From: Litsea cubeba
Lineage: Eukaryota > Streptophyta > Magnoliopsida > Laurales > Lauraceae
DNA length: 64,000 nucleotides
NCBI GenBank assembly: GCA_012931725.1
Contig: CM022949.1
Location: 2,834,939-2,898,938, forward strand
Reading direction: 5' to 3'
The notes beneath the pieces are model-generated. The model was given only the letters and a program-made list of their open reading frames with translations. It ran no database searches and was not told the origin of the DNA. The position numbers and the translations under genes are program-made. Of this stretch, positions 45,623 to 57,122 are shown one piece after another. Numbering within the stretch: the first letter of the stretch is position 1; every line of letters starts with the position of its first letter.

Positions 45623-47936
45623 ATGGCTAGTCCTAGGTTCCAGTTAGAGACACCTGAGGGTATAGCCAGGTTTAGGGGGATGTATAATATCCCAGAGGGG
45701 GTCCGCCTTAGGCCAACGACTCCCTCCAACCATGCCCTGCGCTGCTGGTCAGGCGGCTGGATGCCGTTTTTCTTGATTTTGGTAATCAAGGGTGGGGTTA
45801 GGTTTCCCTTACACCCCTTGCTTAGGGCCTGCCTCAGTGCTTGGTCTCTTGCCCCCCTGTCAGTTGATGCCCAACGGCTACAAGGTTATCATGGGCACGG
45901 CCAAGTTAAACGAGGCTTTAGGGATCGACCTCGGTGTGCATGACATCGAGGACGCATATGACAACTGCAAGGCAGGGGGAGGCAACTACTATCTCCGGGT
46001 AAAACAACTCCGGAAGGGCTTCGTTTCGGCCTTGGAAGATTCGAATAAGAACGCCGATGATGACCTCTTCTACGTCTCGGGGGATTGGGAGTTCGGCGCC
46101 GGTTAGGACAGAACGCACATGGTCCCGCGCCACCTCGGGGTCATCCCAAGTAAATATTGCCCCTTCATTTTGTGCTCATTTTACTCACTTTTCAAATTGC
46201 CGAACTGATCTCTTGTCTTGTCGTGCAGAACTTTGAGAGAGGCAGCGTCGCACGATGCGCGAAGGTTGGAAGAAAAACATTGCTGACCATAAAAAGGTTG
46301 AAAAGTACACCGGGTAGGAGAACAGAGCGGCTTGGAAGCTTTTGGGCTACACACCGAGGTACCGCGACCACTACAAAAGGGTCGAAACGGCACAGGGGGG
46401 CGAGCCGCAGACTGGTGTTCCTCCCATCACATTAGTCATGGCTGGAGGTATTCTGCTGGCTGATCCAGTCGCTAGCCGAATTGCATCTGGTGCCGAGGCG
46501 TCCACTTTTGCCAGTTCGGGGTCGGTAAGCCCAACGGCAGCCGTAGAGGCTTATTCCTTTGATCAGGGAGAGAGGATGGAAGGGGACCTGCCTCTTCCGA
46601 AGACCAAGGACCTGACTGCCAGGTTTAAGAGCCGGTCTTCTTCTTCTTCGGCAGCGCGTCCTCCTGCCAGTACTCGCGCAGCCTCGGGCCCGGGCGGAGC
46701 CGCAGTTTCTTCCGCCCTTATCATCGCCCCTGGTGCGGGAACCAGACGACGCTCTCCCGACAGTCGGAGGGTTGGATCTCCGTCGAGTAAGAGGTCCAAG
46801 GCAAGGGAGAAAGACCCCGTGTCTCGGAAGGCCCAGAAGGACAAAGAGTCTGTGCGCGTCCCTGGGGGAAAGGCTCCTCCCGAAAAGAGTGCACAGTGGA
46901 AAGGGCTCCTCCCGAGACGGGACGCGAAGTTAGTGGACCTTCGGGACAAGGCTCCGGATCGGCCTCGGGGTCTCACCTCGTGGTGCCGGCACCGTGGAGG
47001 CCGAAGCTGGAGACTTAGCCCGGGAGGCCCCTGAACGTGATGGACCGGGTAGCTGGAAATCCTTCTGTCATCGGAGTGCTCGCCAAGGCCTGCACTCTCC
47101 CACGTGATATGGAGCAGCACGCGAAGTACGACAATGAGTGTCTGCTAGCTTCGGCAATTCAGGCCGCTCTCATAGTAAGTAACTCTTCAGTCAATCTTCG
47201 ATAAAAATTCTGCTTTGGCTACTTGCATCTGATGGCTCCTTTTTGCAGAATGTACAGAGGCTCCAACTGGTTGTGGAGAGGAGTGATAAGAACGTTTCCA
47301 GAGTTGCTCAACTGGAACCTGAAAGGGAGAAGCTCATGAAGGAGTTGGCGGACTTGATGAAGAGCAACGCGGAGCTAAATACACAGATGGATGTGGCACT
47401 GGCTAGCATCACTGATCTTACGTCGAAGACCCATGAGCTGAGGGGGGAGATTCGGTTGAAGACGAAAAGGTCGCTCGAATTGGAGACCGAGCTGGAAAAA
47501 CAAAAGGCAGAGTCGGCGGCCAAATCGGCAAGGCAGCGTGCCTAACTGGAGCGGCTGCTAAAGGAGAGTGCTGACTCAAGTCTTCGCTGCGGGCCGAAGT
47601 CCATGCCGCCTTCCAAAAGGGAGTGGACCGGGCCATGGAGGAATATGAAAGGCAGGTGGGGGAGATAAGCTCCATCCTGTTCGAGGAGGATGCCGGGGCT
47701 CGTTGAAAGAGGCGGGGGTCCCTGAAGATCATCCGGTCTATCAGAACCTACCGAAGTATTCAGGCCCGGAATCAGAATCGAGTCCTGCCCCATTGCCTGA
47801 GAGTCCCCGGGTCGAAGCGCCTTCTGCTGACTCCCTCTTGGTCCTGGATGGTGCTCCATCTCTTCCTCCTGCAAACGCCTCAGAAACGGTCACGGCAACT
47901 ACTGAGACGGCCGGCCCTTCGGAGAAACAGTGAGGA
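45623..47936 (+). pseudogene. Antisense ORF of Tat element ('putative gypsy type transposon' family)
   Basis: Four exons with short plant introns: 45540-45620 (leader), 46150-46228 and 47175-47248, all GT-AG. The ATG at 45623 starts MASPRFQLETPEGIARFRGM, followed by GVRFPLHPLLRACLS, then after a frameshift near 45840 QLMPNGYKVIMGTAKLNEAL. This FPLHPLL...PNG..V motif is that of the plant domain called 'putative gypsy type transposon' or Transposase_28. The middle is Ser/Arg-rich and basic (46560-46970). Exon four encodes a coiled coil (REKLMKELADLMKSNAELNT) and, after another shift, GVPEDHPVYQNLPKYSG and an acidic tail. The function of these antisense proteins is unknown. Two or three shifts and a stop (46104) make this copy a pseudogene. 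The reading runs opposite to pol. Confidence 0.8.
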
Positions 47937-48391
47937 TGCTGCTCAAGTCGCCGAAGTCCCTGTAGTTTTTTGAATACTCTGATTGTATTTCCTGCTTTCG
48001 AATTATAACATCCGGCCTTGTGCGCCAAAAACAAGTTAATAAGACAGATCTTTATTCCATCCATACTTGGTTCTTCTTTCTGCTGTTTTTTTGTTCGTCT
48101 GCTTTTGCTATGTTTGAGCTCGGCTAAATTGGTGGCTTGTGGTAGGAGGATTGTCTGAGTTAGAAAGAGGATATCTAGTGGTCTCCATAGTTATCCGCCT
48201 TGGTATCCTGCAATCCGAGGCTCATAAATAGCAATAAGTATGGCGGTACGATCGATGCGGAAAACGGGCGGATGACTCCACTTGTCACTACCATATCGAC
48301 CAGTCGACTCATAGGAAACGTGCGCCCCACGCAAGGCATGGGAGGCCACATTTCATTAATGAGGTCTTGGAATCCGAACCTCCTCTCCTAC

Positions 48392-48399
48392 TATAAATA
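48392..48399 (+). promoter_or_regulatory. Second antisense TATA box
   Basis: TATAAATA in the context CTACTATAAATAGAACC, 62 bases upstream of a small ORF on the same strand. Comparable to the box at 45339. Confidence 0.45.
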
Positions 48400-48460
48400 G
48401 AACCTTTCCTCTGCTGTGTGTCCATCGTTATCTTGAGTGGGGAAGATGCGCCAGTGAAGA

Positions 48461-48685
48461 ATGAGAGGTTCACAGCAGCGGCTTCTCATGCCTCGTAAGG
48501 GCATGGAGATCTGCCTGTTCCCACCAAACGCCTCGCAAGATGCTCTAGTGATTCCGCCCCTTAGGAGTCCTATTTTGTGTGAATCCCTTGTGACTGAACA
48601 CAACTCCCTCCGGGAGAGGCTGTACCCGGCCGTCGTGGTCCGCGCGCTCTCTGAACCTGGTCGCCATGGACCGTGTGTTCTCTGA
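48461..48685 (+). CDS. Small antisense ORF in Tat element, 74 aa, function unknown
   Basis: The ORF begins MRGSQQRLLMPRKGMEICLF and continues with PNASQDALVIPPLRSPILCE, SLVTEHNSLRERLYPAVVV and RALSEPGRHGPCVL. It lies 60 bases after a TATA box and about 270 bases before DNA that looks like a plant 3' UTR (AATTAATACAAATGAAG near 48991). It is antisense to the element's polyprotein and separate from the larger antisense gene. I recognise no domain. It could be a short protein, a non-coding transcript with a chance ORF, or the remains of a longer gene. Confidence 0.35.
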   Translation: MRGSQQRLLMPRKGMEICLFPPNASQDALVIPPLRSPILCESLVTEHNSLRERLYPAVVVRALSEPGRHGPCVL

Positions 48686-49109
48686 ACGTGGGTCTTTAAT
48701 CAACTCCTGCCGATGCGGCTATGTGGAGGTCAGCTCCTGTCGATGCGGCTGGAGTTGGTTGCAGACTTGGTTCTGTGGCGATCCAAGCGTCTGCTGTGGA
48801 TCAGGAGCTTGTTTGCAAATTTTGGTCTAACCAACCACAGGGTATTGTAAAGCTCCTGGTGCCATGGACTCAAAGAGTGGCGCTTCCGAGATCTTTTTCT
48901 CTCTCCTCCTCTTTTTTGTTTTTAGAGGACAGCGAGCCTCCTTATTGTATTTTTCTTTACTTTTCTGCAACTCATGTAATGGGGATATTATAATTAATAC
49001 AAATGAAGTTTGATCCAATTCAAATGGATTCTCTATGTTTCTGCATCTCTGTGCTGCATTTTTCTACATTTCCATTGCTTTTCTTGTAAAGACTGCTATT
49101 GGCTGAGGT

Positions 49110-49757
49110 GGACCCAGAATTTTGAGGAGCTCGGGTGTGCGAGCTCGGCCCCGGGATCAGTCTCGGGGGTATATGAACCCAAAGTTTTGGGAACGATTGG
49201 GTGTATGAACTCGAAGTCGGTCCCAAGGTGTATGAACCCAGAGTTTTGAGAGCGACTGGGTGTATGAACCCTAAGTTAGTCTTTGGGTGCGTGAACCCAA
49301 AATTTTGAGAAGCCTGGGTGTACGAACCCGAGGTCAATCTCAGGGTGTATGAACCCAAGTTTTGAGAGCGTCTGGGTGTATAAACCCTAACTCGATCCCT
49401 GGGTGTGTGAACCCAAAATTTTGAGAAGTCTAGGTGTATGAACCCGAGGTCAGTCTCAGGGTGTATAAACCCGAGTTTTGAGAGCGACTGGGTGTATGAA
49501 CCCTAAGTCAATCCCTGGGTGTGTGAACCCAAAATTTTGAGAAGCCTGGGCGTAGAACCTGAGGTCAGTCTCAGGGTTTATGAACCTGAGTTTTGAGAGC
49601 GACTAGGTGTATGAACCCTAAGTCAGTCCCTGGGTGCGTGAACTCAAAATTTTGAGAAGCCTGGGTGTATGAACCCGAGGTCGGTCTCAGGGTGTATGAA
49701 CCGGAGTTTTGAGAGCGACTGGGTGTATGAACCCTAAGTCAGTCCCTGGTATCTGCT
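49110..49757. repeat. Tandem repeat, 116 bp unit, ~5.5 copies
   Basis: GTTTTGAGAGCG(A/T)CT(G/A)GGTGT starts at 49243, 49359, 49474, 49590 and 49706 (periods 115-116). Each unit has two related halves, one with ATTTTGAGAAGCCTGGG. It sits between the integrase end and the antisense genes. Minisatellites in the 3' region are usual for Tat elements. Confidence 0.95.
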
Positions 49758-49841
49758 GCTGCCGAACTCCGAAATTTGATGGCGCAAATTGATGACAGGG
49801 TGAAGGCTGCTTTTATTGATCATGAAATTTTTATTATATCT

Positions 49842-52800
49842 CTAGAAAAAAAACTTCTTGAGGTGGGTTGCATTCCAAGGTCTCGGCAACCGCCTGCCCT
49901 CCAAGTCCTCGAGCTTGTACGAAGATCTCCCTGCTACCGAAACCACCCTGAATGGGCCATGCCAGCTCAGAGCTAGTTTGCCTTCATTCGGATCTCTGTC
50001 AGCCGGGAAGGTCTTCTTTAGAACCAGTTCTCCTACCGAGAAACTCCTCTCCTTGACCCTTTCATTGTATCCTTTGGCTAGCCGTTGCTGGTAGTCGGCT
50101 AGTCGTATGGCCGCTGCTTCTCTACGTTCGTCGGCCAGATCTAGTTCCATTGCTAGGTTCATCTCGTTCCGGCCTTGATCAACAAGTTCTGATCTCAGGG
50201 TAGGGAGGCCAATTTCTAGGGGAATGACCGCTTCCATCCCATAGGCCAAAGAGAAAGGTGTTGCCGAAGTGGAATGCCTCGGGGTTGTCCTGTACGCCCA
50301 TAGAACACTGGGGAGCTCCTCTACCCATCTTCCCTTTGCCCGGTCTAGTCGCTTTTTCAGACCGTCAAGTAATACTTTGTTAGAGATCTCGGCTTGACCA
50401 TTGCTCTGCGGGTACGCCGGGGTGGAGTAGTGGTTCCTGATGCCATGCTTTTGACAGAAGCTTCTGAAAAAATTGGAGTCGAACTGAGTCCCGTTGTCCG
50501 AGATCAGAGTTCTAGGGATGCCGAACCTTGTGATGATATTCCTCCACACGAACTTCTTGGAATCCCTCTCGGTGATGGAGGACAGTGGTTCAGTTTCTAC
50601 CCACTTTGTGAAATAGTCCATGGTAACTATCAACCATCTCTTGTTCCCTGGAGCCCGGTGGAGAGGTCCCATAATGTCCAGCCCCGATTGGACGAAGGGC
50701 CACGGGCTGGAGAGGGGGCTCAAGTCCTGCGTTAGCTGATGAATGGAATGAGAGAACTTCTGGCACTTTTCACACTTCCTGGCATATATCTGCGCGTCCT
50801 TCTGCATATACGACCGCCAGTAACCTTGGCTGATAGCTCGGTAGGCCAGCGACCGTCCTCCGATGTGGCTTTCGCAAATCCCTTTGTGAATTTTGTACAG
50901 AAAGTCGTCGACCTTGCTCGGATGAACGCATTGGAGGTAGCGACCGGTGAAGGATTTCTGTAGAGCTTGCCTTCGGGGGACAGCCAGAATCGGGCTGCCT
51001 TGAGTCTGATCCGGTGAGCTTCATTTTTGTCTTCGGGGAGCTGATCATCTTTGAGGTAGGAAGTGATCGGGTCCATCCAGCTCGGTCCAAGATCAAGGCA
51101 TAGAACCTGCCGAGATGGATGGAGCTCTAAGCTTGATCTCGGTATCGATCCAACTTCAACAGTTCTTTTCTTTCTTGCTTCGACAGCGGAGGCCAGGTTT
51201 GCAAGCGCATCAGCATGCGTGTTAGTATCCCTGGAGATCTGCCTGACTTTGATTTTCTGGAAATGAGTGAGGAGTTTTTTTACGAGTGCTAGATAGGCCG
51301 CCATCCTGTCGTCCCGGGCTTGGTAGTCCCCAGTTAGCTGGCTTGTCACCAATTGTGAATTGCTGAAGACCACCAATTGCCGGGCTCCGAGGATTTGGGC
51401 GCTGTTCAGTCCCGCAATAAGAGCCTCGTACTTAGCTTCGTTGTTTGTTGCTTTGTAGTCCAGGGTCAGAGCTTGCTCTATGACCAATCCTTTTGGCGAT
51501 TGGAGGACCACGCCCGCTCCAGTTCTCTTGGAAGTATATGAGCCGTCGATGAAGACTTTCTATGCCGAGCTAAGGGCTTGGCTCCGAGATAGTTCATCGA
51601 CCTCGGTGACTTCGCTTTCATGCCCTATGCCCCCCAGTTCGGTGCCGGGCTGGGTTGAAGCCGAGCTCGGAGAAACGAACTCAACAATGAAATCTGCCAA
51701 AATCTGGGCTTTGATCGCAGTCCTGTGTTGATATTGGATGTCATACTGCCCCAGTTCGACCGCCCATTTTAAGATTCTTCCTGAAAAGTCAGCTTTTTTG
51801 AAGATGAACCGTAGTGGGTGCTCTGTAACAACCACAATGGTGTGGGACTAAAAATAATGAGAGAGCTTGTGGGAGGCATTGACGAATGCCAGTGCGAGCT
51901 TCTCAGGCAAAAGGTATTTGGTCTCGGAGTCAAGAAGGATCTTGCTCGTGTAATAGATTGGCTTTTGCATCTTATCATCCTCTTTGACGAGGACAGAGCT
52001 CACCGCGTGATCCGAGACCGCTAGATACAAATATAACGTCTCCCCCTGAGTTGGGGTAGAGAGCAAGGGTGGTGAAGAAAGATAGGTTTTGAGTGCTTGC
52101 AGTGCTTGGTCGCACTCAGGGGTCCATTGAAATTTTAAGTTTTTCCTTAAAAGCTGAAAGAAAGGCCTGCACTTATCTGACGATCTGCTGATAAATCGGT
52201 TAAGTGCGGCGGCCATTCCAGTTAGCTTTTGGACTTCCTTTGTAGTTGTCGGGCTCCGGACTCCCAAGATCGCCGTGATCTTGTCCGGATTGGCTTCCAT
52301 CCCTCTCCGTGTCACTAGACTTTCAAGGAATTTGCTGGAAGCAACGCCAAAAGCGCATTTGGAGGCATTCAACTTGAGCTTGAACTCCCTGAGTATGCCG
52401 AAGACTTAAGCCAAGTCTGCCAGATGGTCATGAGACTGCTTGGATTTGAAGACCATGTCGTCAATGTATACTTCGACAGATTTGCCGAGCTGAGCCTAAA
52501 ACATCTTCGTGACGAGACGCTGGTAGGTTGCCCCCGCGTTTTTCAATCCAAAGGGCATCACCTTGTAACAATAAGTGTCGCGGGGGGTTATGAATGCAAT
52601 ATTCTCCTCGTCTGGGTCAAACATTGGGATCTGGTGGTATCCTTGATAAGCATCGAGGAAGCTCATTCTATCGTGGCCAGCAGTGGCGTCGATCATTTGA
52701 TCAATTTTCGGAAGCAGGAAGCTGTCCTTCGGGCAAGCTTTGTTGAGGTCGGTGAAATTGACGCACACCCTCCACTTGCCGGTTTTCTTCTTGACGATCA

Positions 52801-55399
52801 CCGTGTTGGCGAGCCAGACCGGGTACTGGACTTCTCTAATCGCTTCAGCTTCCAGCAACCTGTCGACCTCCTCGACCACGGCTTCTGTCTGCGGCAAACC
52901 TGTCCTGTGGGCTTTTTGCATTACGGGCTTGTGGTTGGGATCCATGTTCAGCTTGTGACACATAACTTCGGGGTTGATCCCAGGCATTTCGCTCGGAGTC
53001 CAGGCGAAGACATCTCTGTTCTGCATCAAGAATTTTGAGAGCTCGGCCTTCTCGGGGTCGGCAAGCTGGCTACCGAGCAACAAGAATCTATCCGGGTCGA
53101 GTGGATCGATCCTGATCTCAGCTAGATCTTCGATGCTCTTCTTCTCAGGGTCTCGGCCGATCTCGTCCAGCTCCCTTTCGAGTTCTGCCATATGTACCTC
53201 CCCCGACACCTTTTCTCCAGGAACTACGGCCAACATGCATTGTTTGGCCATCTGCTGGTCTCCTTCCACGGTAATCTCGTCCACACTGCCATCTTTGTTT
53301 TCTAGCAGGAATTTGAGCTTTTGGTGAAGAGTGGAGGGAATGGTCTGCATATTGTGGAGCCAGGTCCTGCCCATAATAGCGTTATAGGGGGATGGAGTGT
53401 CTACCACAAGGAAATCGGTCATCACGGTGGTCCCGCCTTCCCGGGGCTCCAGAGTTACCTTCCCTTTGGGGTAGACTGGCTTCGCGCTGAACCCTATTAA
53501 AGGGGTACGGGCTTCTTGCAAGTCTGCTTCCAAGAGACCCATCTTTTTAAAGCAACTGAAATAAAAGACTTCAAATGAGCTGCCGGGATCGATGAGGATC
53601 CTCTTGACTGTGAAATCCCGTAGCTTCAATGTGAGGGGACGTGGATCGTTATGGGGGAGCAGGACTCCTTGGAGGTCCTTATCCGAAATGCAGATCGCTG
53701 GGTGCTCACATCGTTCTCTCTTTTATGCTGGTCCGAGTTCGGCCTTCATCACTTCTTTTCCATGAGGCCTGGCTGGACTCGACACGGGCCTGGGCGTTGC
53801 CCCTTGGGCAAGTGGAAGGCACTGAGTGTGCCAGATGGATGACGTTGATGATCTTCTTCGATCCATCGCTATCCGGTCACCGCTTTGATGATTCTGGTCG
53901 CTGCCAACGTCTCCCGTCTTGATGTAATCCTTTAAGTGGCCTTCCTTGGCGAGCTTCTCTAGGTGTGATTTCAGGATCCTACACTCTTCGGTTTTGTGCC
54001 CATTTTGCTTGTGGTAGGCGCAAAACCTGCTCTGGTCTCGGGAGGAGGGATCACCCTGCATAGGCTGAGGCCAGCTGAAGTATGGTCGCTGCTTGATTTT
54101 ATTCATGATCTGATGGATCGGTTCCTTGGAGATGGTATTCACAGCTTGATATGAATTGGAGGGAGGCCTGGGCTTCCTGCTGCCCCCAGATTTGGACGCT
54201 AGGGCTTTTGTCGAGGTGGTCGAAACCCAGGCTTGGCTTGACTCCTCTCTTCGGAAGGGCTTCTTATCCTTCTTATGAGGCTGATCGCCCTTGTCCTTGT
54301 GCCCTGTGCCGTGGCTTTCCCGGGGTCGAATATCATCTTCTTCTCGGGCAATATAGCGCTTCACCCTGGACGTCAACGCCAGCATGGAGGTTACAGGGTC
54401 TCCGGCCAGGTCTTTCCTGAGCTCGTTTCCTGGTAACAGAGCATTCTGGAAAGCGATAACTGTCACTTCCTCTTTGGAGACTTCGATTTGGCTGTACGTC
54501 GCCCAGAATCGCTTGGCGAACTGGGTAATATTCTCGCCTTGCTTCATCTTCAGGGCCAGTATATCAGCATCGATCTTGGGAACGACACTGTAGGCTTGAA
54601 ATTTTTTCCATAAGGAGAGCTGGAGCTACCTCCAACTCGAGATAGATCTCTCTAGGAGGGCGAAGAACCATTTCAGGGGGAGGTCACCCAGACTGGAAGA
54701 GAAGATTTTACAGTTAAGGTGCCCCTCATCCCCCCAAATAGACATGCTCTGGGAGAAGTGTCGGAGGTGAGCGGCGGGATCTGAGACTCCGTCGTAAAGG
54801 ACGAATCGCGGGACGGAGAACTTCTTGGGCAGGGGAGTCTCTTTAACCTCCTGAGTGAAGGGGGAATCCCCCAGATCGGCAGGGCCACAAATATCCTGCT
54901 GATCTCGGGCGAGTCCGGCCATCTCTAAGTTGCGCTGAACCGCCAGCTTGATGCGCCTGTCGAGCCATTCTTGCTTGTCATCCTTCTCTGGTGACAATGT
55001 CTCTGACTTCCTCTTCGAGTGGCCTCGACTGTGATGGTTGCGAGCTCGGCTGTCTCGGCCGTGACGGCTTCGACTGTTACTCGAGCCTTCATCGTGGGCC
55101 CGACCGCGCTTTTCATCCAGATAAGTTCTCAAATCCTCGTGGGAGGAAGGGATCGCCCTGCTCTGAATGGCCCTCCTCTCGCCTTGGCGTCCAGAAGGTT
55201 GCCTTAACGAGGTCGCTCCTCCGGCTCTTAGCTGTTGTTGGAGCTGGCGGATCAACTTCTCTTGCTCCTGGATGAGGATGTTCTGAGCCGCGATATCCCC
55301 ATCGCCAGTGAAATGACGCGAATGGTGGGACTTGCTGACTGCTACGGACTTGTCCCTCTGAGGACGCTCCCGTCGTCGTTCGTTCAGTCGGGGCGGCAT
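49842..55399 (-). pseudogene. Tat gag-pol polyprotein relic
   Basis: From an ATG at 55399 one minus-strand frame runs to about 50732 with six stops, at 54626, 53723, 52496, about 52406, 51848 and 51560; integrase follows in another frame (50807-49842). Order: gag with zinc-knuckle-like CAYHKQNGHKTEEC (about 53980); protease with LIDPGSS (about 53585); reverse transcriptase with YIDD (about 52450); RNase H; a second RNase H (VLQSPKGLVIEQAL, NEAKYEALIAGL, HADALANLAS), which marks the Tat branch; and integrase with GLDIMG, ISDNGTQF and NGQAEISN. In the second RNase H the usual SDSQLV is SNSQLV, a loss of a catalytic Asp. No active protein can be made without suppression. Confidence 0.9.
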
Positions 55400-55638
55400 A
55401 ACTTACTCGCCCGGGGATGAATCCTCGACTCGCTCTGAGAACAGAATCTGGACGAAAAGGTGTGTGTCCGGACGCTCTTCGCCTGCAGCTGCGCCAGTCC
55501 CTGCCCTGGATTGCCTCTGAGGAGGAGCGTCCGGCGACGGGCCCGGAGGTGGCAGCAGCTGGAGCATCGCTCTCGAAGATTCTCCGCCTTTCTTAGCTTT
55601 CGGAGGCATGATACTTGGGAAGATTGAGTTAGTACTTT

Positions 55639-55655
55639 CCCACAGACGGCGCCAA
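55639..55655 (-). promoter_or_regulatory. Primer binding site of Tat element
   Basis: On the minus strand TTGGCGCCGTCTGTGGG starts one base after the 5' LTR. TGGCGCCGT is the PBS start used by Tat and Athila elements. Confidence 0.85.
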
Positions 55656-55656
55656 T

Positions 55657-56478
55657 TGTAAGTACAAAAATTATAACTCATAAAATTATGGGGTGCCTGA
55701 TAGGACTTATCCAAACGTATGATCAAGGTCGGATGCCTTTAAGCCTGAAAGGGGAGAAACAAACGGTCAGAGGACCCTGGCCTGAGTAGCGCAAGGCTCT
55801 CTGATGCCTAAGTTAGTGTATGAACTGAACAGAGGAGGAAGAGACAGAGTAACGGCTCAAGAGGGGATGTGTATGCATACCTTTGTTATGGAACGTCATC
55901 CTATTTATAGAGAATTCTCCCTGATATCTTGGAGTGGGCCCCTAGATTTGATAGGGATGATCCTGTTAGCACACAAAGTAATAAATTAGGGTCCATCATA
56001 GCCCACAAAGCATTTATTGCCAGTCCGATCAGCCCTCATTGCATTATATGCATGTCATGTTGGGCCTGATCGTGTCTCAAGTCTTTGGAGGTTGAAGTCC
56101 CATCGGATCCATCCTCGGACTCTGCCCTGATTTAGCTACAGCCGCTGGATGCCGCCTTGTCAGCGATCTGGCAAAGATTGTGGACGGCTGGGATGACCCA
56201 TCTGTCCCATTGGCACGTGCCCGTACTCAGCCACGTGTCCAATGGCGTGGCGGACGTAGGGGCGAGACCATGGTATTTATCTTGGATGGCGACCCGACTC
56301 CCTCAGCCGAGGTCAGGCGCACAGCCGAGCTCAGCTTGCATAGCCGAAGTCAGGCTGGTTTCGGCTAAGGCTCTGACCCTGTTGCCAATGTGCACTTGGA
56401 CAGCACGTGGGTGTGCTTAAACAGCAGTTTATTGTCGATGTTGGTGTGATCCTGATACCTTAAAAATCTCCCCACACA
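55657..56478 (-). repeat. 5' LTR of Tat element
   Basis: 822 bp, TGTGTGGGGAG to TACTTACA on the minus strand. TATAAATA at 55902-55909 (minus). Contains three GCCGA-TCAG words (about 56305-56350). Confidence 0.92.
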
Positions 56479-56555
56479 GTAGGGATTCCAAGTGAGAAAT
56501 AGGGAGAAAGCAAGGCAAGCTAACCAACTTTAGAGGGGGATCTGATGGGGGGAAG

Positions 56556-57122
56556 TATCCAGAAACTCCAACAGGTGGGAAATATCCAGAAACTCCTGGC
56601 AGGTGGAGATGAGGGATGGTGTGTATAGCACTGCTGCGCGACGCCACTGTCGATGAAGCTCGTCCCCGTTTGGTGCTAGTCGTGAGAGGGATGTGCGACG
56701 CCGGGAGAGAGATGCGTTGCTGCCGCTGCCGATGAAGTTTGTCCCAGTTTGGCGCTGGCCGGGAGAGAGAGGCGTTGTCCGGTTCGGTGAGGGAGAGAGA
56801 TGGAGGAAAACGGGAGAGAGGAAGGAGGGGATTTGAGGAAAAAGGGAAATCTGGGTGGGCCTGGCCGGGAGAGAGGTGCGCGTCGCCCGCGGGAGAGAGG
56901 TGCGCGACGACCGGGAGAGAGATGCGCTGAACCGGTTCGATGAGGGAGAGAGGAAGGAGGGATTTGGGGGGATGGAAAAGTGTGATGGTTTCGCGGGTGA
57001 CTGATTTTTTCCCCTTTCTTATAGCCAACCTTTCCAGCCGTTGGATGATGTCAAACAGATGGACGAACAGGATGCAAGTTCTCACCAAAATGGTGAGAAC
57101 TGTTCTCACCAGAATAAATCCC
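56556..57122 (-). repeat. Right long terminal inverted repeat of MULE-like element
   Basis: Inverse of 41565-42135, with a ~25 bp duplication near the outer end (GTTCTCACC/GGTGAGAAC words at 57079-57111). The region 56484-56555 is element interior between this repeat and the Tat target site. Confidence 0.85.

Larger units (their letters stand above)
44233..56478 (-). mobile_element. Tat-lineage Ty3/gypsy LTR retrotransposon with antisense ORFs
   Basis: LTRs at 55657-56478 (5') and 44233-45070 (3') flank an internal region read on the minus strand. GTAGG is duplicated on both sides (44228-44232 and 56479-56483). The PBS, a gag-pro-RT-RNaseH-second RNaseH-integrase order, and a large 3' region with genes on the opposite strand are features of the Tat branch (Grande, Retand, Ogre relatives). 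LTRs differ by several percent plus indels and the polyprotein has stops, so it is old and defective. It is nested in the MULE-like element. Confidence 0.92.
41565..57122. mobile_element. MULE-like element with ~570 bp terminal inverted repeats
   Basis: 41565-42135 on the plus strand and 57122-56556 on the minus strand align along their whole length, both starting GGGATTTATTCT(T/G)GTGAGAAC. The flanking nine bases are ATTATATAT left and ATTATATTA right, agreeing at the first seven. Long inverted repeats and a ~9 bp target site are characteristic of Mutator-like elements, but no MURA transposase is seen, so the superfamily is inferred. The interior holds ~2.1 kb of its own DNA and the nested Tat retrotransposon. 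Confidence 0.6.

Noticed and set aside
49110..49757. CRISPR-like regular repeats
   Set aside because: The 116 bp units are directly adjacent without unique spacers, in a plant retrotransposon: a minisatellite.
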